DNA from: Aristolochia californica
Taxonomy: Eukaryota > Streptophyta > Magnoliopsida > Piperales > Aristolochiaceae
DNA: 64,000 nucleotides
Direction: 5' to 3'
NCBI GenBank assembly: GCA_029961685.1
Contig: JARWKL010000001.1
Span: 58,143,314 to 58,207,313, forward strand
The notes below the pieces were generated by a model. It searched no databases. It had not been told where the DNA came from and was given only the letters and a program-made list of their open reading frames with translations. Below are positions 36,194-48,741 of this stretch, piece after piece. Made by a program: the position numbers and the translations under genes. Position 1 is the stretch's first letter; each line of letters starts with the position of its first letter.

Positions 36194-38570
36194 CTCTCCC
36201 TCAATATTGTTGGTCTATGTTTTCTAACCTTGCATTATTGGAGATCATCAAAATATTTATTTTACATTTTATAGTTTTTAATTGGCTGAACTAAAATAAT
36301 CATTTTACCGTCTCTTCCACTAAACATTTCTTCTTTGCAACATAGGGACATGCCTATATTTTAATATTAATTTTTAAATATTTACTCGTATTACTTTTAA
36401 TATTTAGTGAATACTTTATGTAGATGATATCATTATATCTACCCGACATGTAGGTCCAACAAGTTGAACCTATTGGTCAGGCAAGCTATAGCACCATAAG
36501 AATAGCAATGTGTTAACTACATAATATTGAGTAGAAAAAAAGATGCAAGTGACAAGGCATGTATTAGAAACCAGGTTGAAAATAAGATAGATGAGACAAT
36601 AAGGCAGTCGATTAAGATGGTTTAAGTATATTCATAATTATATATTAGTTCGAGTTTACTTGTCCATTAGCTAACATTAGGGATAATCGTATTCACTTTG
36701 CGCATGTGATTGAAAGAGACTAACTCTATGTTAATGTATGAAGTAGCAAATCTCATTGCACAAGATGCACACCAAAGAAATTTTTTGAAGGACCAAAGCA
36801 ATTCATTCACCTTCCGCATGTGATCGATAGGAATTGATCGATATCTTTCTCCAAACAAACAAAAAGGAAAAGAAAGATAAAACATAAATCATGGATCAAC
36901 TAAGTCCTCTCGAGGGCTTTCTTTCTTAAGACGTTGTAACCTTCCGTTTTTTGAACGGATTCTAACCCATTTCCCAATGGTCAGATAAATGGTAATCATC
37001 TAAATTTATAAGACAGTTCTGGGTATGTTCATCAAATTACGATTCAGTTAACAATTAGCACTTGATAATTCATTTCTTCAAAGCTTTTTGTTTCTTCTGA
37101 TTCAGTTTTTCTCATTTTTCGCTTCTCAAAAGAAAGAATGTGAATTTATTTCTACCTTTTGTAAGGATTTTGGCTTGGAGATATATAAGATCCAACTATA
37201 AATAGTTTAAGCAACTCCTTCCTCTTCAACCCCCTCAGTTAGTGATCAAATGCAATGAGATATGTATATTTTACCTATCTCTTGAAACAAAATAGGGATA
37301 AACCCTATTTGATTTTAAATGACTTTTTAGAGATCTCAAATTCATTTGATGCTCTTTCCTTCATTCTTCTGATTTAGCTTACCCATGCCAAGGTGCATCC
37401 TTTTTCAGGAAGCTCTGCTTCCAAACCTCTAGTTTTAATTTACACATTTAAGCATATGATAGGGGACAGAAATGTGTTTCTACCCTTTGTATACAATACC
37501 AATAAAAACTTGAAACTGAACTCACAATGAAGATCTTCTCTAATCCCAACCTCCTAATCCACCTACACCACATGTAGTTTAAATTTAAGGCTACAAATAG
37601 CAATTCTCATCACAACTTTTAAGTATTTTCAACAAGGAGTCTAGAAGGGTTTGATTTCAATAGTCTTCTTGGTTCTTTCTACCCTCCAATAAGACCATTG
37701 AATTCTACTACTTCAAAGTTGGTATGCCAACTCCTTATTTGTTAAGGGGTTCCATGCTATTGACTAACAATTTCATGATTTGACTATCTTCTGTTTCCTT
37801 AGTCATCAGTCAACATGTTAAAAAGATTATCCCTTAAATATTTTGTTTTCTGATTATATTTGAGAAATCTTGATAAACCTTGCTTGGCCTTTTCACATAA
37901 TTTTATCCCTTAAAAGTATACTTACCCTTTCAATTACTAAACTCCATGGCTGATGTGATAACTCCACATGAATCAAACCAACTTCTAGAACTAAAAATTA
38001 AAATTAAAAAATAATCCAAAATCTATCAAAACCCAAAACACTAACAAGCAACAAGCACAAAAACCACAATAGATAAAGTGGGGCCCATAAATGATAGGAT
38101 TATGGCACTAAAAAAGGACAATCTAAAGTCTCTACTTCTCAATTATCTTCTTAACTGAAAAATCAACATGAATCATTAAAGACCACCAAGGCACATAGAT
38201 AATGTCAACCTATAAATAGATTATGCAAGCAATAAGCACAATGTTGAAGATATATGTAAACTGAAATTTGGGAAAAAATACAGATAACAACCCTCAAGGT
38301 GGATAACAAACAAACAAGAAGAAAGGAGAAGTCACTCTCTAAATAGCTGTTTGCACCAACTCATCAACAGACTCAAAATTTCGATTTCAAGAATTACAGA
38401 CATAACCGCAATTTTCTGCTAGGAACAATAAAACAATAAGACACAACAGGAGCAATAGCAATTTCAGAACTTGAGCTCTTTCCTAGTGTTAAGCTTGTTT
38501 GGGTAAAGAGGGCAATAAACTCAACTTTACATCATACCATTGTATTCTGAACTCAAGGCTTTTTACATTC
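36194..38570. other. Intergenic region, no gene recognised
   Basis: AT-rich DNA between the hAT-like element and the end of PLP3. The ORFs present are short and lack family motifs. The last few hundred bases are probably PLP3 3' UTR. Confidence 0.45.
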
Positions 38571-41500
38571 CTAATCACTAGAATCGTCATTCTCTTCATC
38601 TTCATGTTGGGTTACTACTTTCTCAATAAACCTTTTTCTCACGCCCTCGATCACAGCCTCTTGGGACGAACTTCCACTGTGGCCATCATTAAGCACAGGA
38701 TCTGATCGGCAAAGCACTAATGCCACACCTGAATATGAAAGCAACAAGCCAAACACGATCAATGCCTAAAAGTAAATGACACACCAAGCAATGGAAATAA
38801 GCAAAGACGATCAACATCTAAAACCAAATGACACACTAAACAATGGAATATCATACCAATTTGCCACAACAAGGAATATAGCAGTATTAGTTCATAGCAC
38901 TGTCTTACAGCCAAGTTCCCGGTAGATAACATAATGATAAAAAAGGAGGGGCTTTGTACTTGAAATTGATTGATGCTCTACACAAAAAGTTGCACTCATT
39001 GAATATCCATCAGTATTTCTTGCAAGGGAAGCATATTATGACTGATTTTCAGTTATTTCCTGTAACTAGTTCTATTGACCTAATTCAAGAACAAACATAA
39101 AGTTGACACAATCTTAACAACTACAATTCAGCATGTCAAGAAGAGGAGATGGTTTACATAGGCCCTCACCCAAAGGGGTTTGCATCTACAGAATACAATA
39201 AACACACTTTTGTAACGGCCAATTATCGTACACCACATAATAAATGATGTTACTCAATCATGTGACCCATTAGATGATTAAAAACAACTCTTAAGTAACA
39301 TGCTAAGAATCCAATGTTGCTGGCAATGCTACCAGTTTTCCCTCTTATATAGCAACTTCACCACATATACCAACCTCTATGAGTATACCAACTTTACCTG
39401 CTAGCAACCTTTAGACTGTTAGACAATGACGTTGGAGCCTTAGCCAGTGATGATGGATTCATAAAAGTTGTTTGTATATAGCATAGAAATGTTGGTATAT
39501 GCGTTGAAAAGTTGTCACACATCGTGGCTTCAACAATGTTGGAGTCTTAGGCAGTGATGCTAGAGCCTTAACCAGCAATACTGAATTTTTAGCAAGTTGT
39601 TTTTGCACCATTTATTCGATTTATCTGTCCTACGACAAAATACATGATTCAGTGTCACATCATTCATTGTGTAGCACATGATGATTGATCATTTCAGAGG
39701 TGTGTGTTTTTCATGTTTCACCAGTTTCCAACCTCAGCCGAGGTTCCCCCTTCATTAACATGCTCCTTCATTCACAAGCTTCTTTTGACAATCACCATGT
39801 CATAAGTTCTTGAATAGACATCTTTGAAAAGCTCATTTAATTGAGTTAGCTTAAACCAATACCAAGACTAACATGCTCTAGGGAAGAACAAACTGTAACC
39901 ACTTCAATGAAGGAACACAGAAATATGAACCCTCTTCCTCCAAAACAGCTAGTAAACTGTTCTTGCTAATACTAGAGTAAATTTACCTATTGTCAATTCT
40001 CTTGATTGGTAAACCTTATCATGATTTTCCTTTTTTTTCCGTCTTCTTTATTTTTCTTGCAAAAGTAACTCTCTTTTAAGATCAAATTACATAAACTAGG
40101 AAATTTAAAAGACAAAATTAAATCTTTTCAAGCAAGAAAACAAATAAGTGGCAAAACATAACGGGCTTTTGCTGTTATTCCAGAATTTTTTCTTTTGTTG
40201 AATAAATTGACACGTATAGACAGCTGAATGAGCTTTCTGGTCTAACAAAGCAAGGTAAGGTCAGGTATTTGGCGAAAAAAGTAAGATGCATCATCTTGGA
40301 TTAAAGGCAGACCACAGTCATGGGTTAGCTATTACAAGGCTAATGTGTGTGAATGTAAACAAACATTTCATAGAAAAAGGTTATCCATTTGTTTCAAAGC
40401 ATCATCTCAACTGGTCAAGGCACTTTCTTCAGTTATTTAAAATCGGATGATTGAAGCTACACACATTTCAAACGAAGGTGAAAGATAAATAAATAAAAAA
40501 TATAAACAGTTTAATGCATATACAAAATTTTCTTCACCAAGAAAACTAATAATAGTTTCATATTAAGACAATAGAGTCTTTTGCAGGAAACAAGTGAAAT
40601 GATCAAAGCTACACAGAAAGGAAGAAAATGAATCAAAAAGGCAGGAAACATTTAAAAGGTAATCAGCTTCTGTATTAACTAGTGAAAAAATATATAGCTA
40701 AGTAACTATAATGTTCAAGCGCATAGACATCCGACCTCTTTAAACAAGCCATAACAAGGCTTCTTATAAGCAAGTATAGACAAATTTACCTTCTGGAGTG
40801 CATCTGCGACCAAAATGATGCATGCCAACCAACGTTGCTTTCACTGCACCACTATTGTACACTAAGATAGTAGGAAGATTGCAATCTGGGTAGTTTGGGA
40901 TGCAGTCAGTGGAAATGATTTTAACAAATTTGGTAGCAGGGTATCTAGGAGCTAACTCCTCCAGGCAATTTAAGAGTACTCCACAATCAGGTATCCTGTC
41001 ATCAAATCTCAATATCAACAACCATTAAGACCCATTTTCTATAAAGAAGTAAGATGCATGTTTTCACATTTATTTATCCAAATCAGGCCTTCTAAGTGTC
41101 AAGGTATTCCCAAAAGAACCTACTTAGGATCTCCCTTCAAATAGGGGCATAAGTTATGATTCCACAGAAGTACTTTAAGGAAATGCGCAGCTCTGATAAA
41201 GCACAATTTTATGAGGTATAGTATGTGATTTTCCAAAAAATTAACAACTATACCTTCAATAAGCAAATGACCTTTCCACTAACTTGAAATAGTTCTTTCT
41301 TATTAATATTGGTCTTTCACACAACACCCAGAAGCAAACCATACACCTGTGAGACTTGAAACGAAAAAACCTTACATTGAGAAACCCACCAATGAGACCA
41401 TTACACTGCTGACAAAATCTTTACTTCACTAAGAAAAGAGAAGTGATTTCAGTAAAAGGACCAAAGGGCAGCAGAAGTTTACAAAGCAAGGAGGGCGGGA

Positions 41501-42858
41501 ATCATAACAACAGGAAAATGGTAATCAACCCCATCTTCATCTAGGCAGTAAGTTAAACTGTCAATAAAGCTATTAAGATGAGACCTATCAATTATAACAT
41601 TACAAGACAATCACAAATTTCATGAAAAACATTCCAATGCCTCAAGAGGGTCAATTGAGTTATTGAACCAACTTATTTCAATGTTTCTCTTGAGAATAAT
41701 CAAACTTACATTCTGTTTTAAGATTTTTAAGATACTTCATTCAGAAATGATACCTTTTTTGCATTATTAAGAATACATTTGCCTTAGGGCTCTAACAATT
41801 GCAATCAACCATGAAATTCCTCATAAGGATAGAAGAAGAAACAAGATCAGGTCAAATTTCCACAGTCATTGATTTTCTTTTTTTTACCAACACAGTTATT
41901 GCCATCAATATCATTTACAGCACAGAATTAAGTTGTACATAAAGAGTTGAAAAGTTACGAATATAAACAACTTGTGCAAAGCTTCAAAAAATAAAAAATA
42001 AAAATAAATGAACAACTTGTGCAATCTACAGACCAGCTTCGTATAACAACGCCATCAAAGGTTTTACATTGAAAATGGTCAAGTGAAAGGGTGAAGCGAG
42101 GCTTGGAAAGGAGTTCTCTCCCGTAAAGAAATTAGACTTTGACAACTAGGAAAAGAACAGGACACTTTTACAGCTCCTTGAATGAAAAAAAAAAAAAAAA
42201 CTGAATCATTCTAGAGGCGCATGCCAATGGCAGTAAAACCTAATAAGAGAAATAAACAACCAAAATTTAACAAAACACGAGTTAGAAAAACAAAGAAATT
42301 ACCCTTCCTTGTACAGAAAAACAACAACCCAAACATCTGGTGGTGCCCGTGAGACCTCTCTCACAAAATCCGCCCCTGTGATTGGGACCACCGACCCATA
42401 TTTTGAAATCCTAGCCGTTTCTCTCAACTCTGATAACCTCTTCTTCCTTCGGCATAAAAAGGACAATAGAAAAGTCAGCAAATCCAAGACAAACCCTTTC
42501 TTCTCATCTAGTTCAGAAGACAAAATCTTCACTTCAAACAGAAAGACGTAACGAACATCCCTAATTCTTTTTTTTTCCAGTTACCTGATCATTCAAATAA
42601 AAAAACTTACCTGTATTCTTCGAGGAACCTATCATCATCAAGATCCTGATCATCCTCCAGATCTTCAAGCTCTTCTTCAGTCTTCTCATCAATCCAAGCC
42701 TTGTCTTTGGGCTTGGATTCTTCATCCTCTGCCGGAATAAACGGAGATGGTTTCAAAGGGGCAGGTTTTGGAGGCAAATTCCCATATTTTCTCTGCAGAT
42801 CATCCCATTCAGTTGTTGTTCCTTCAACATCTTTGTAAACAAAATGATAATCTGCCAT
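38571..42858 (-). CDS. PLP3: Phosducin-like protein 3 (thioredoxin-fold co-chaperone)
   Basis: Cytosolic co-chaperone of the CCT chaperonin; the plant homologue is reported to act in tubulin folding and microtubule-dependent cell division. Four exons on the minus strand: 42858-42611, 42446-42303, 40995-40790 and 38728-38571; 251 residues, all junctions in phase. Residues 1-10 are MADYHFVYKD. Residues 60-82 form an acidic helix (EEELEDLEDDQDLDDDRFLEEY). From about 95 to 205 is the thioredoxin-like domain (VVVFLYKEGIPDCGVLLNCL, TKFVKIISTDCIPNYPD, LPTILVYNSG). An acidic tail follows. The ATG at 42858 fits the family N-terminus; the TTG three codons upstream is not used. Introns 2 and 3 are 1.3 and 2.1 kb, and intron 3 holds an inverted-repeat element. 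Confidence 0.93.
39231..39680. mobile_element. Possible MITE-like element in PLP3 intron 3
   Basis: Imperfect inverted repeats about 35 bp long bound this segment. The left end has CACATAATAAATGATGT followed by CAATCATGTG. The right end has the inverse order CATGATTCA, then ACATCATTCATTGTG. There is no coding capacity and no certain target duplication. Confidence 0.5.
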
Positions 42859-43519
42859 GCTTTGCAATATTGGTGCTTCGTCAAATTCACAGCAAAGAAC
42901 CTTCTCGCTCTGCCCCGACGGCTTTGAGACAATTTCAGTTCGCTAGTGTGAGAGAAGATCGTAGAATGTATTGTACTCTTTCGGGCTAATAGTGAAAGCT
43001 GGAATGAAAAATAAAATTTCCAAAGAATTATAAATTGATTAGTAAACTAGCAAAAGCTTCTCTCATCTGATGGACAGCCGATAAAAATTAATTGAACAAT
43101 AAACTAATGAAATTGATAATGAATTTTTTTTTTAAAATAAATAAAACATAATAAGTAAATGTAATTTTTATAATTAAGATTAAGAAATAAATAATTAAAA
43201 TTATTACGTGAAATAAATTAATTAATTAAATGATTCTGTATTTTCAGCAACCAGGAGAGAAAGAGAGCACATAAGTGCAAGGGGAAGAGGGGTTGGACCC
43301 AGTTTAACTCTGGTCATTCAATCAGTTCAGCCTAGGTTTTATAATGTTGGTCCTACTCACTTTTTAATATAGCTAATAAGTTAACGTAGGGCTCAGATTT
43401 TCATTAGTATAATTTAAATTTTTTATTTTAACATATCTCATATTTATAACAAAAATTAAGTCATGGCATTAGTATAAATATGGCACTCTAAGTGATAATA
43501 TTATATCTAAATTTTTATT

Positions 43520-44080
43520 GTCGAACACCCATTCTTGGTACCTCTGAAGAGGAGAGCCTCCCTTTTGGTTTTGTTTGCTGCAAGTGGGGGATTACACTCC
43601 CAAATCTTACTCACATGGATATATTGACCAATGGTTTCTGCTCTGATACCATGTTGAAACCATTGGGCTAAAAGGCTCGAACCTTTTAGGAAAGCAACCC
43701 CACGGATCTTATACAAGGACTGGCCCGATCGATACAAACACAAATTCCAACGGTTTCAGATTGTCTCTGGGATGTTTCAGATTCCAGAATTTTAAGAACA
43801 ACAATTGGCAGAAGATAGGATTTCCACGGATTTAATACGACAATACCCAAAAGCACCGGATCTTAAAACGAAGAGTTTTCACAGGAAACAACCAGTGAGA
43901 GATGAGAGCTGACAGAAGGGAGACACTCCTCACCAAAGAGGAATACTGACAGAGGCAGGGATGTGGAGAGAGATGAGGAAGAATGCCATGAACGAATACC
44001 CTAGAATGTCTGGAAGAGACATATTATTCCCCAATGTTAGAAGGAGATATAAGAGGGTGAGACGCGCGCGAGAGGCTCCC
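43520..44080 (-). mobile_element. LTR-type retroelement fragment with tRNA-Met primer site
   Basis: On the minus strand TGGTATCAGAGC (43651-43640) follows directly after a sequence ending CAACA (43652), the layout of an LTR end plus primer-binding site. The sequence upstream, 43771-44080, recurs at 48309-48607 and would be the LTR body. Its 5' end is not resolved. About 120 bp of internal sequence follows with no coding domain. Confidence 0.6.
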
Positions 44081-44713
44081 TTAGAGCTCCGAGCCATTGC
44101 AAATATTTTAAAATATATATTATAATTAATAAAAAATAAATGAATAATATATTAAATATAGTTAAACATTGATAAAACACTATAAATTTATTGGTTTAAT
44201 ACTTATTGATATGAAAGTAAATAATTATTGATAAAAATAAAATTATATCATATTTTATATTCATAATATTTTTAATTAAAATTTGTTTTTATTAAAATAT
44301 ATTGAAATTTTAAATTATTATTTTAGTATTAAATATTAAAAAAAACATATTATTATGGTTTAGTTACATTAAATATTATAAAAAAACTAACTAAACACTA
44401 ATGATTAGTTGATCTCAAAAGAAATACAACATAATAACAAAAATCATTTAAATTAAACTAGAAAATAATATTATTAATTATGGTAAAATAGTATTATTAG
44501 TTATATTAACATATCATTACCTAACTATGTTTTCTTTTAATATACAATAAACGTTGATAAAAAGGAAATTAAATAATATCATTTTTGAGAGATTTCATAC
44601 GATAATGACTCATTTGAATTTTATTAAATTTGAGATTTACTTACTTAAAAAGTAACAAATTATCGTTGTTAGGGTTTCAATAAGGGATAAAAAGGTTTAT
44701 CCCTCTTTGATCT

Positions 44714-44901
44714 AATACGAAAAGTCATTTGGTACAAAACAATTATCTCAACCGTCTTATCATAATCGGACGTTTGAGATAACCATTGATCGAACGGCTG
44801 AGATAATTATTGATTAGACGATTGAAATAACCGTTAATCACGATCAAATAGCTGAGATAACGTTTCACATGTTTCATACCAAATAACTTTTCGTATCGTA
44901 T
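44714..44901. mobile_element. Short inverted-repeat element (MITE-like) with internal subrepeats
   Basis: Terminal inverted repeats of about 27 bp: ATACGAAAAGTCATTTGGTA at the left and its near-complement TACCAAATAACTTTTCGTAT at the right. The interior is three to four diverged copies of a 25-30 bp unit centred on GAGATAA. There is no ORF. The target duplication is not certain. Confidence 0.7.
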
Positions 44902-45788
44902 CAACCTCACAGGCCTCTACTATATCGTCACCTTTTATCACTTTTGTTTCTGAAACCCACCTGACTTCCCCATTTTTGTAAAACTAGAGGGCTTCTCTCT
45001 CAAAAGTTGCTCTATCTTCTACTTCCTTAGGAAAAATAGAACGAAGAGTAAAATAAAAACTTAGTTTAAATAATTAAATGAATACAAATAACTCAGTAAC
45101 ACCAAATTTTTAAAACTACTAAACACACTATTTTATAACTAAATTAAATCAAATAATATAATATAAAATATAATACATAGAAAACAAAGGAAAATAGTGG
45201 CCAACGTGACTCAAATGTCAGTCATGCTAGATAACCTTACCTCTCCCTAGGGGTGGGCATGGGTTAGGTTGGGGTTGAGTTTTTGAAAACCTAAACCCAA
45301 CCCGTTCTTTATTCCCTTAACTTCATCCCTGCCCCCCCAAGACTTTATGCAGTTTTCGTAACTCAAGATAGGAACTGGGGTTGTTACAAAACCTATTTTT
45401 TGACATTTTTCTTTCTTTTAGTCTTTCATTCATCATTAACAGAAATTTAAGTTATCAGCCAAAATCAACTAAAATTTATTTTAATTAAGAAAAAAAAGGG
45501 ACCTTGGATAGGCCCACTGGCTTGTGTTAATACAAAAATATACGACTTTCCTCAGAGAATTTACATAAAATGACTAGAAATTTCAAAAGAAAAAGCAATT
45601 AATAATTGAAATATTAAGGGAAACGTTGAAGAAATTGAAGTTCAAACCTTTAGTAAGAAATATAATGTGTCACAGAAAGGTTCAGAGAAGACAACACTTT
45701 CCTCAGAAACGGTAGTATGGAATCAAAATACAGTTTATATCGATTCCTACAGTGAGTTACAGGAAAAAGAGAACGAAAAAAAAATCCA

Positions 45789-47365
45789 CTACCTCCCTCT
45801 TTTAAGTCTGCCACCCAACCGTGAAGACTGCTGCTCTTCTGCGAAGGGTTGGGTCGAGGGATCGGATACAGCAGGCAATCTCGGAACACTGCCCTTCCCC
45901 TTCTTTGAATTTGGACCTATCTCTTCAATCATGTACTTCCAACCATCAATTGGTCTCCTCCGGCTAAATATGTGAGACTTTATAAAGCTTGCAATCTACA
46001 ATAGCCATTTCAAGAAACATTATGAAAAATAGCTGCCGTAGAGTTTTGAGTAGGAACAATAAGACTAGAATTTTTTTCCTTACGTTTATTTTAGGACAGG
46101 AAGACCGTGTATTGTAAATTGTAAAAGTGTTAGTTCACAGAAGGATTTGAGTTTAATGAACCGAACCATGCTAATCATACATACTGAACTATTTACATGA
46201 TAATCATAAGGCATTATTTACCATAAAACATCAGAGGGAAAAACTTTTATGTTGGCTAACCTGGAATTTGCTGAATGCTATCCGGCGTTCAAATTCTTGG
46301 ACAAGGATGTCTTCTTCCCTTTGTGACATCTCCCAAATATTCCCATCTTGCACTTTCATAGTTGTTTCCCATCCATCTGGCTTAGTTTTGAATTCAGAAG
46401 TGCTCGGACATTTAGAGTCGCTTAGTTCATTAGCAGAATGGAAAAACCTGCAGTGTCCAAAATTTATGAGATAACTCCACACTGACGATAAACTGCTACA
46501 TTTCACAACATAAATAAATAAATGATAAAATGCTTCATATCTAGCAATCTCAAAAACATCAGTGAATGTCAGTGAATCCAACACAAAAGTGAAATACTAA
46601 AGCAACACAAAGACAATTTAGAGAAACAGCAAGTGCATAGCTTTTTTTTAGAAAAGCTGTTTCAGCTAGATACAGAAAGACAAACAAGAAAATTTTAACT
46701 GGAGCAAGTGCATAGCTCTAATTATTAAATCCTTATTTTTTCTTGTGTGAATGATTATAAGGCCCTTCCATGAAGCAATATTGAGCAATAAAAAAGAGAC
46801 AAGAATGCAATATGACCTTTCTGAATTAATAAAAGAAGTAAAAAACTCACTCAGAGCAACTGTCGAGTAATTTTTCAATATCATTCCCATTGCCACCCAT
46901 ATTCCCCAACCTGGCCTCCTCCTCTTTCTCAGTCTCTTTCATCCACAAACTCGCATGAATCCTTTGCTTCTTTAGCCTGTAGTCTCTCTTCAAACGTTCA
47001 ACATCTGTCATTTCTATGGCTTCTCCTCCATCCACTGGATGTTTGATAAAATTCGCGTCCAAATTTTTATTTGTACCTCTTCGTTGGTTCCAATTTTCAT
47101 CCATTTCTTGAACAAAGGCTTTTGTGTCAGTATCAATGTCAGTTGGCAGAACCACACACGGCTCCGAGAAGTTGACATCAGTCTCCCATGGAGCACGATT
47201 CTTTCCCTGCATGTCTTCGGGAAGCCACGCCGACTCCCAAGCATCGTTCCATTCATCATCACCATTTCTTGAAGAAGAGAAGGGCTTATGTGAATTAAGA
47301 AACGGTTTTAGGTGGGAGGAAATTCTGAGGATTGCAGCTGAATGGAGGCATCTAAGGCTCAGCAT
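45789..47365 (-). CDS. GCD1: Mitochondrial GAMETE CELL DEFECTIVE 1-like protein
   Basis: Three exons on the minus strand: 47365-46851, 46447-46261 and 45995-45789; 302 residues with junctions in phase (2, 0). Residues 1-33 are rich in S, R and L with few acidic residues, fitting a mitochondrial targeting peptide. A conserved block follows (DEWNDAWESAWLPED), then a basic coiled-coil-like segment (ERLKRDYRLKKQRIHASLW), WEMSQREEDILVQEFERRIA, and near the C terminus HIFSRRRPIDGWKYMIEE. I recognise these blocks as those of a plant mitochondrial protein named GCD1 in Arabidopsis, required for gamete cell fate and embryo development. Its molecular activity cannot be read from sequence. The family name is from memory and less certain than the gene model. 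Confidence 0.75.
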
Positions 47366-48308
47366 ACTGATGCCCCAATATACTTGATTTTACAGTGAAA
47401 GGTGAGAATAACTAAAGGTATCATGCGTTCTCTGGGTGGAAGTGGATGGCTGGCACTTCATAGTTGTCTAGAATTTCAAAGAAGAAGACAATGTTTGTGA
47501 AATAGACCAAAATAGTGTAATAGAGCTCTCAAGTCTTCAATAAACCAAAAACAGGAATTTTAAGGCACCAAGTATAGGTCAGCTCTATAGCCAGACACAA
47601 ATAGGCCAGAATACAAAAGGAAAATCCAATTGCTGGCCTTGCTTCCAACCTAGTGGTTTTCCAAATAGAAACCATTAATGAAATTGCAAAGTATTCCTAA
47701 TAGGCAGCTTTTGGTAGGAAAGAAAACAAAGATAAAAAAAAAAAAAAAGGAAAAAGACGTTTATGTTATCTTGTTTGCTAGAGGAGAGATGCGGTATCTC
47801 TTGTTTGGATGCACATATAAAGTGGAAAAAAAATCCAAATGCTAAAAGACAACATTAAAAACATAAAGATGAGTGTATGAAACTAATTATCAACAGATGA
47901 GACATGAGCATATAACTCTATATATGCACCAGCTAGTAGAATATGCATTTATTAACTAACTGAATACTTTTTTTTTTTTTTTGAGAATGTTGAATTTACA
48001 CAGATACACTACACCAATTACCCAACGATAGCAGAATCTTGTCTTCTTTGCTGTATGAGCTTCGACGAACTCCACAGAATCAGCGTCCTTAGGAAGAAGT
48101 GGACCACATCCAAACCCCAATACCGGAGGCCACGACCACTCCAGAAAAATCTCTCAGAAACGTAGAAAAGGAAGCAAACGCGAATGTCGTATCGAAGAAC
48201 AAAAATCACTCACCTGAAGATAAAAATGTTTGTGATTAGTCTATCACGAGCATGCGTAGTAGCCTAGGAGTTGCCTAGGAGCGCATCAGAGATCCAGATT
48301 GTCGCGGG

Positions 48309-48607
48309 GATGTTCCAGATTCCATAATTTTAAGAACAAAAATTGGCGGAAGATAGGATTTCCACAGAGTTAATACGACGATACCCCAAAGCACCCGATG
48401 TTAAGACGAAGATGGCGACATGAGAGACAAGAGAGCAGGCAGAAGGGAGAAACCCCTCACAAAAGAGGAACACTGACAGAGGCAGGGACGAAGAGAGAGA
48501 CGAGAAAGAATGCCATGAACGAATACCCTACAATGTCTGGAAGAGACATATTATTTGGCAATGTTAGAGGGAGATATCAGAGGGTGAAACGCGCGCGAGA
48601 GGCTCCC
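48309..48607. repeat. Dispersed repeat, second copy of the 43.8 kb LTR-like unit
   Basis: Colinear with 43771-44080: both run from GATGTTYCAGATTCCA through GAATGCCATGAACGAATACC to GCGCGCGAGAGGCTCCC. Copy 2 lacks part of a 40 bp middle segment. The orientation is the same. No primer site adjoins this copy, so it may be a solo or partial LTR. Confidence 0.85.
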
Positions 48608-48741
48608 GTGAGCTTCGAACTAATTACGATGTTATCTAATAAAAACTGTAATTTAAAATTTGATTGAAATACAAGTTTTTTCTAAAAATGGAAATCTAAA
48701 TTTAGCAAATAGGAAATGAGCTTTGCTTATTTTGATGTTGA

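Larger units (their letters stand above)
42859..45788. other. PLP3 upstream region and repeat-rich intergenic DNA
   Basis: The PLP3 promoter lies just above 42858. Farther on are an LTR-like piece with primer site (43520-44080), very AT-rich DNA (44090-44650), a short inverted-repeat element (44714-44901), and at 45248 a TAGGGGTGGGCA motif resembling a hAT-type end with no partner found. Confidence 0.5.

Noticed and set aside
45248..45320. Second hAT-like terminus (TAGGGGTGGGCA)
   Set aside because: No matching inverted end or 8 bp duplication was found nearby.
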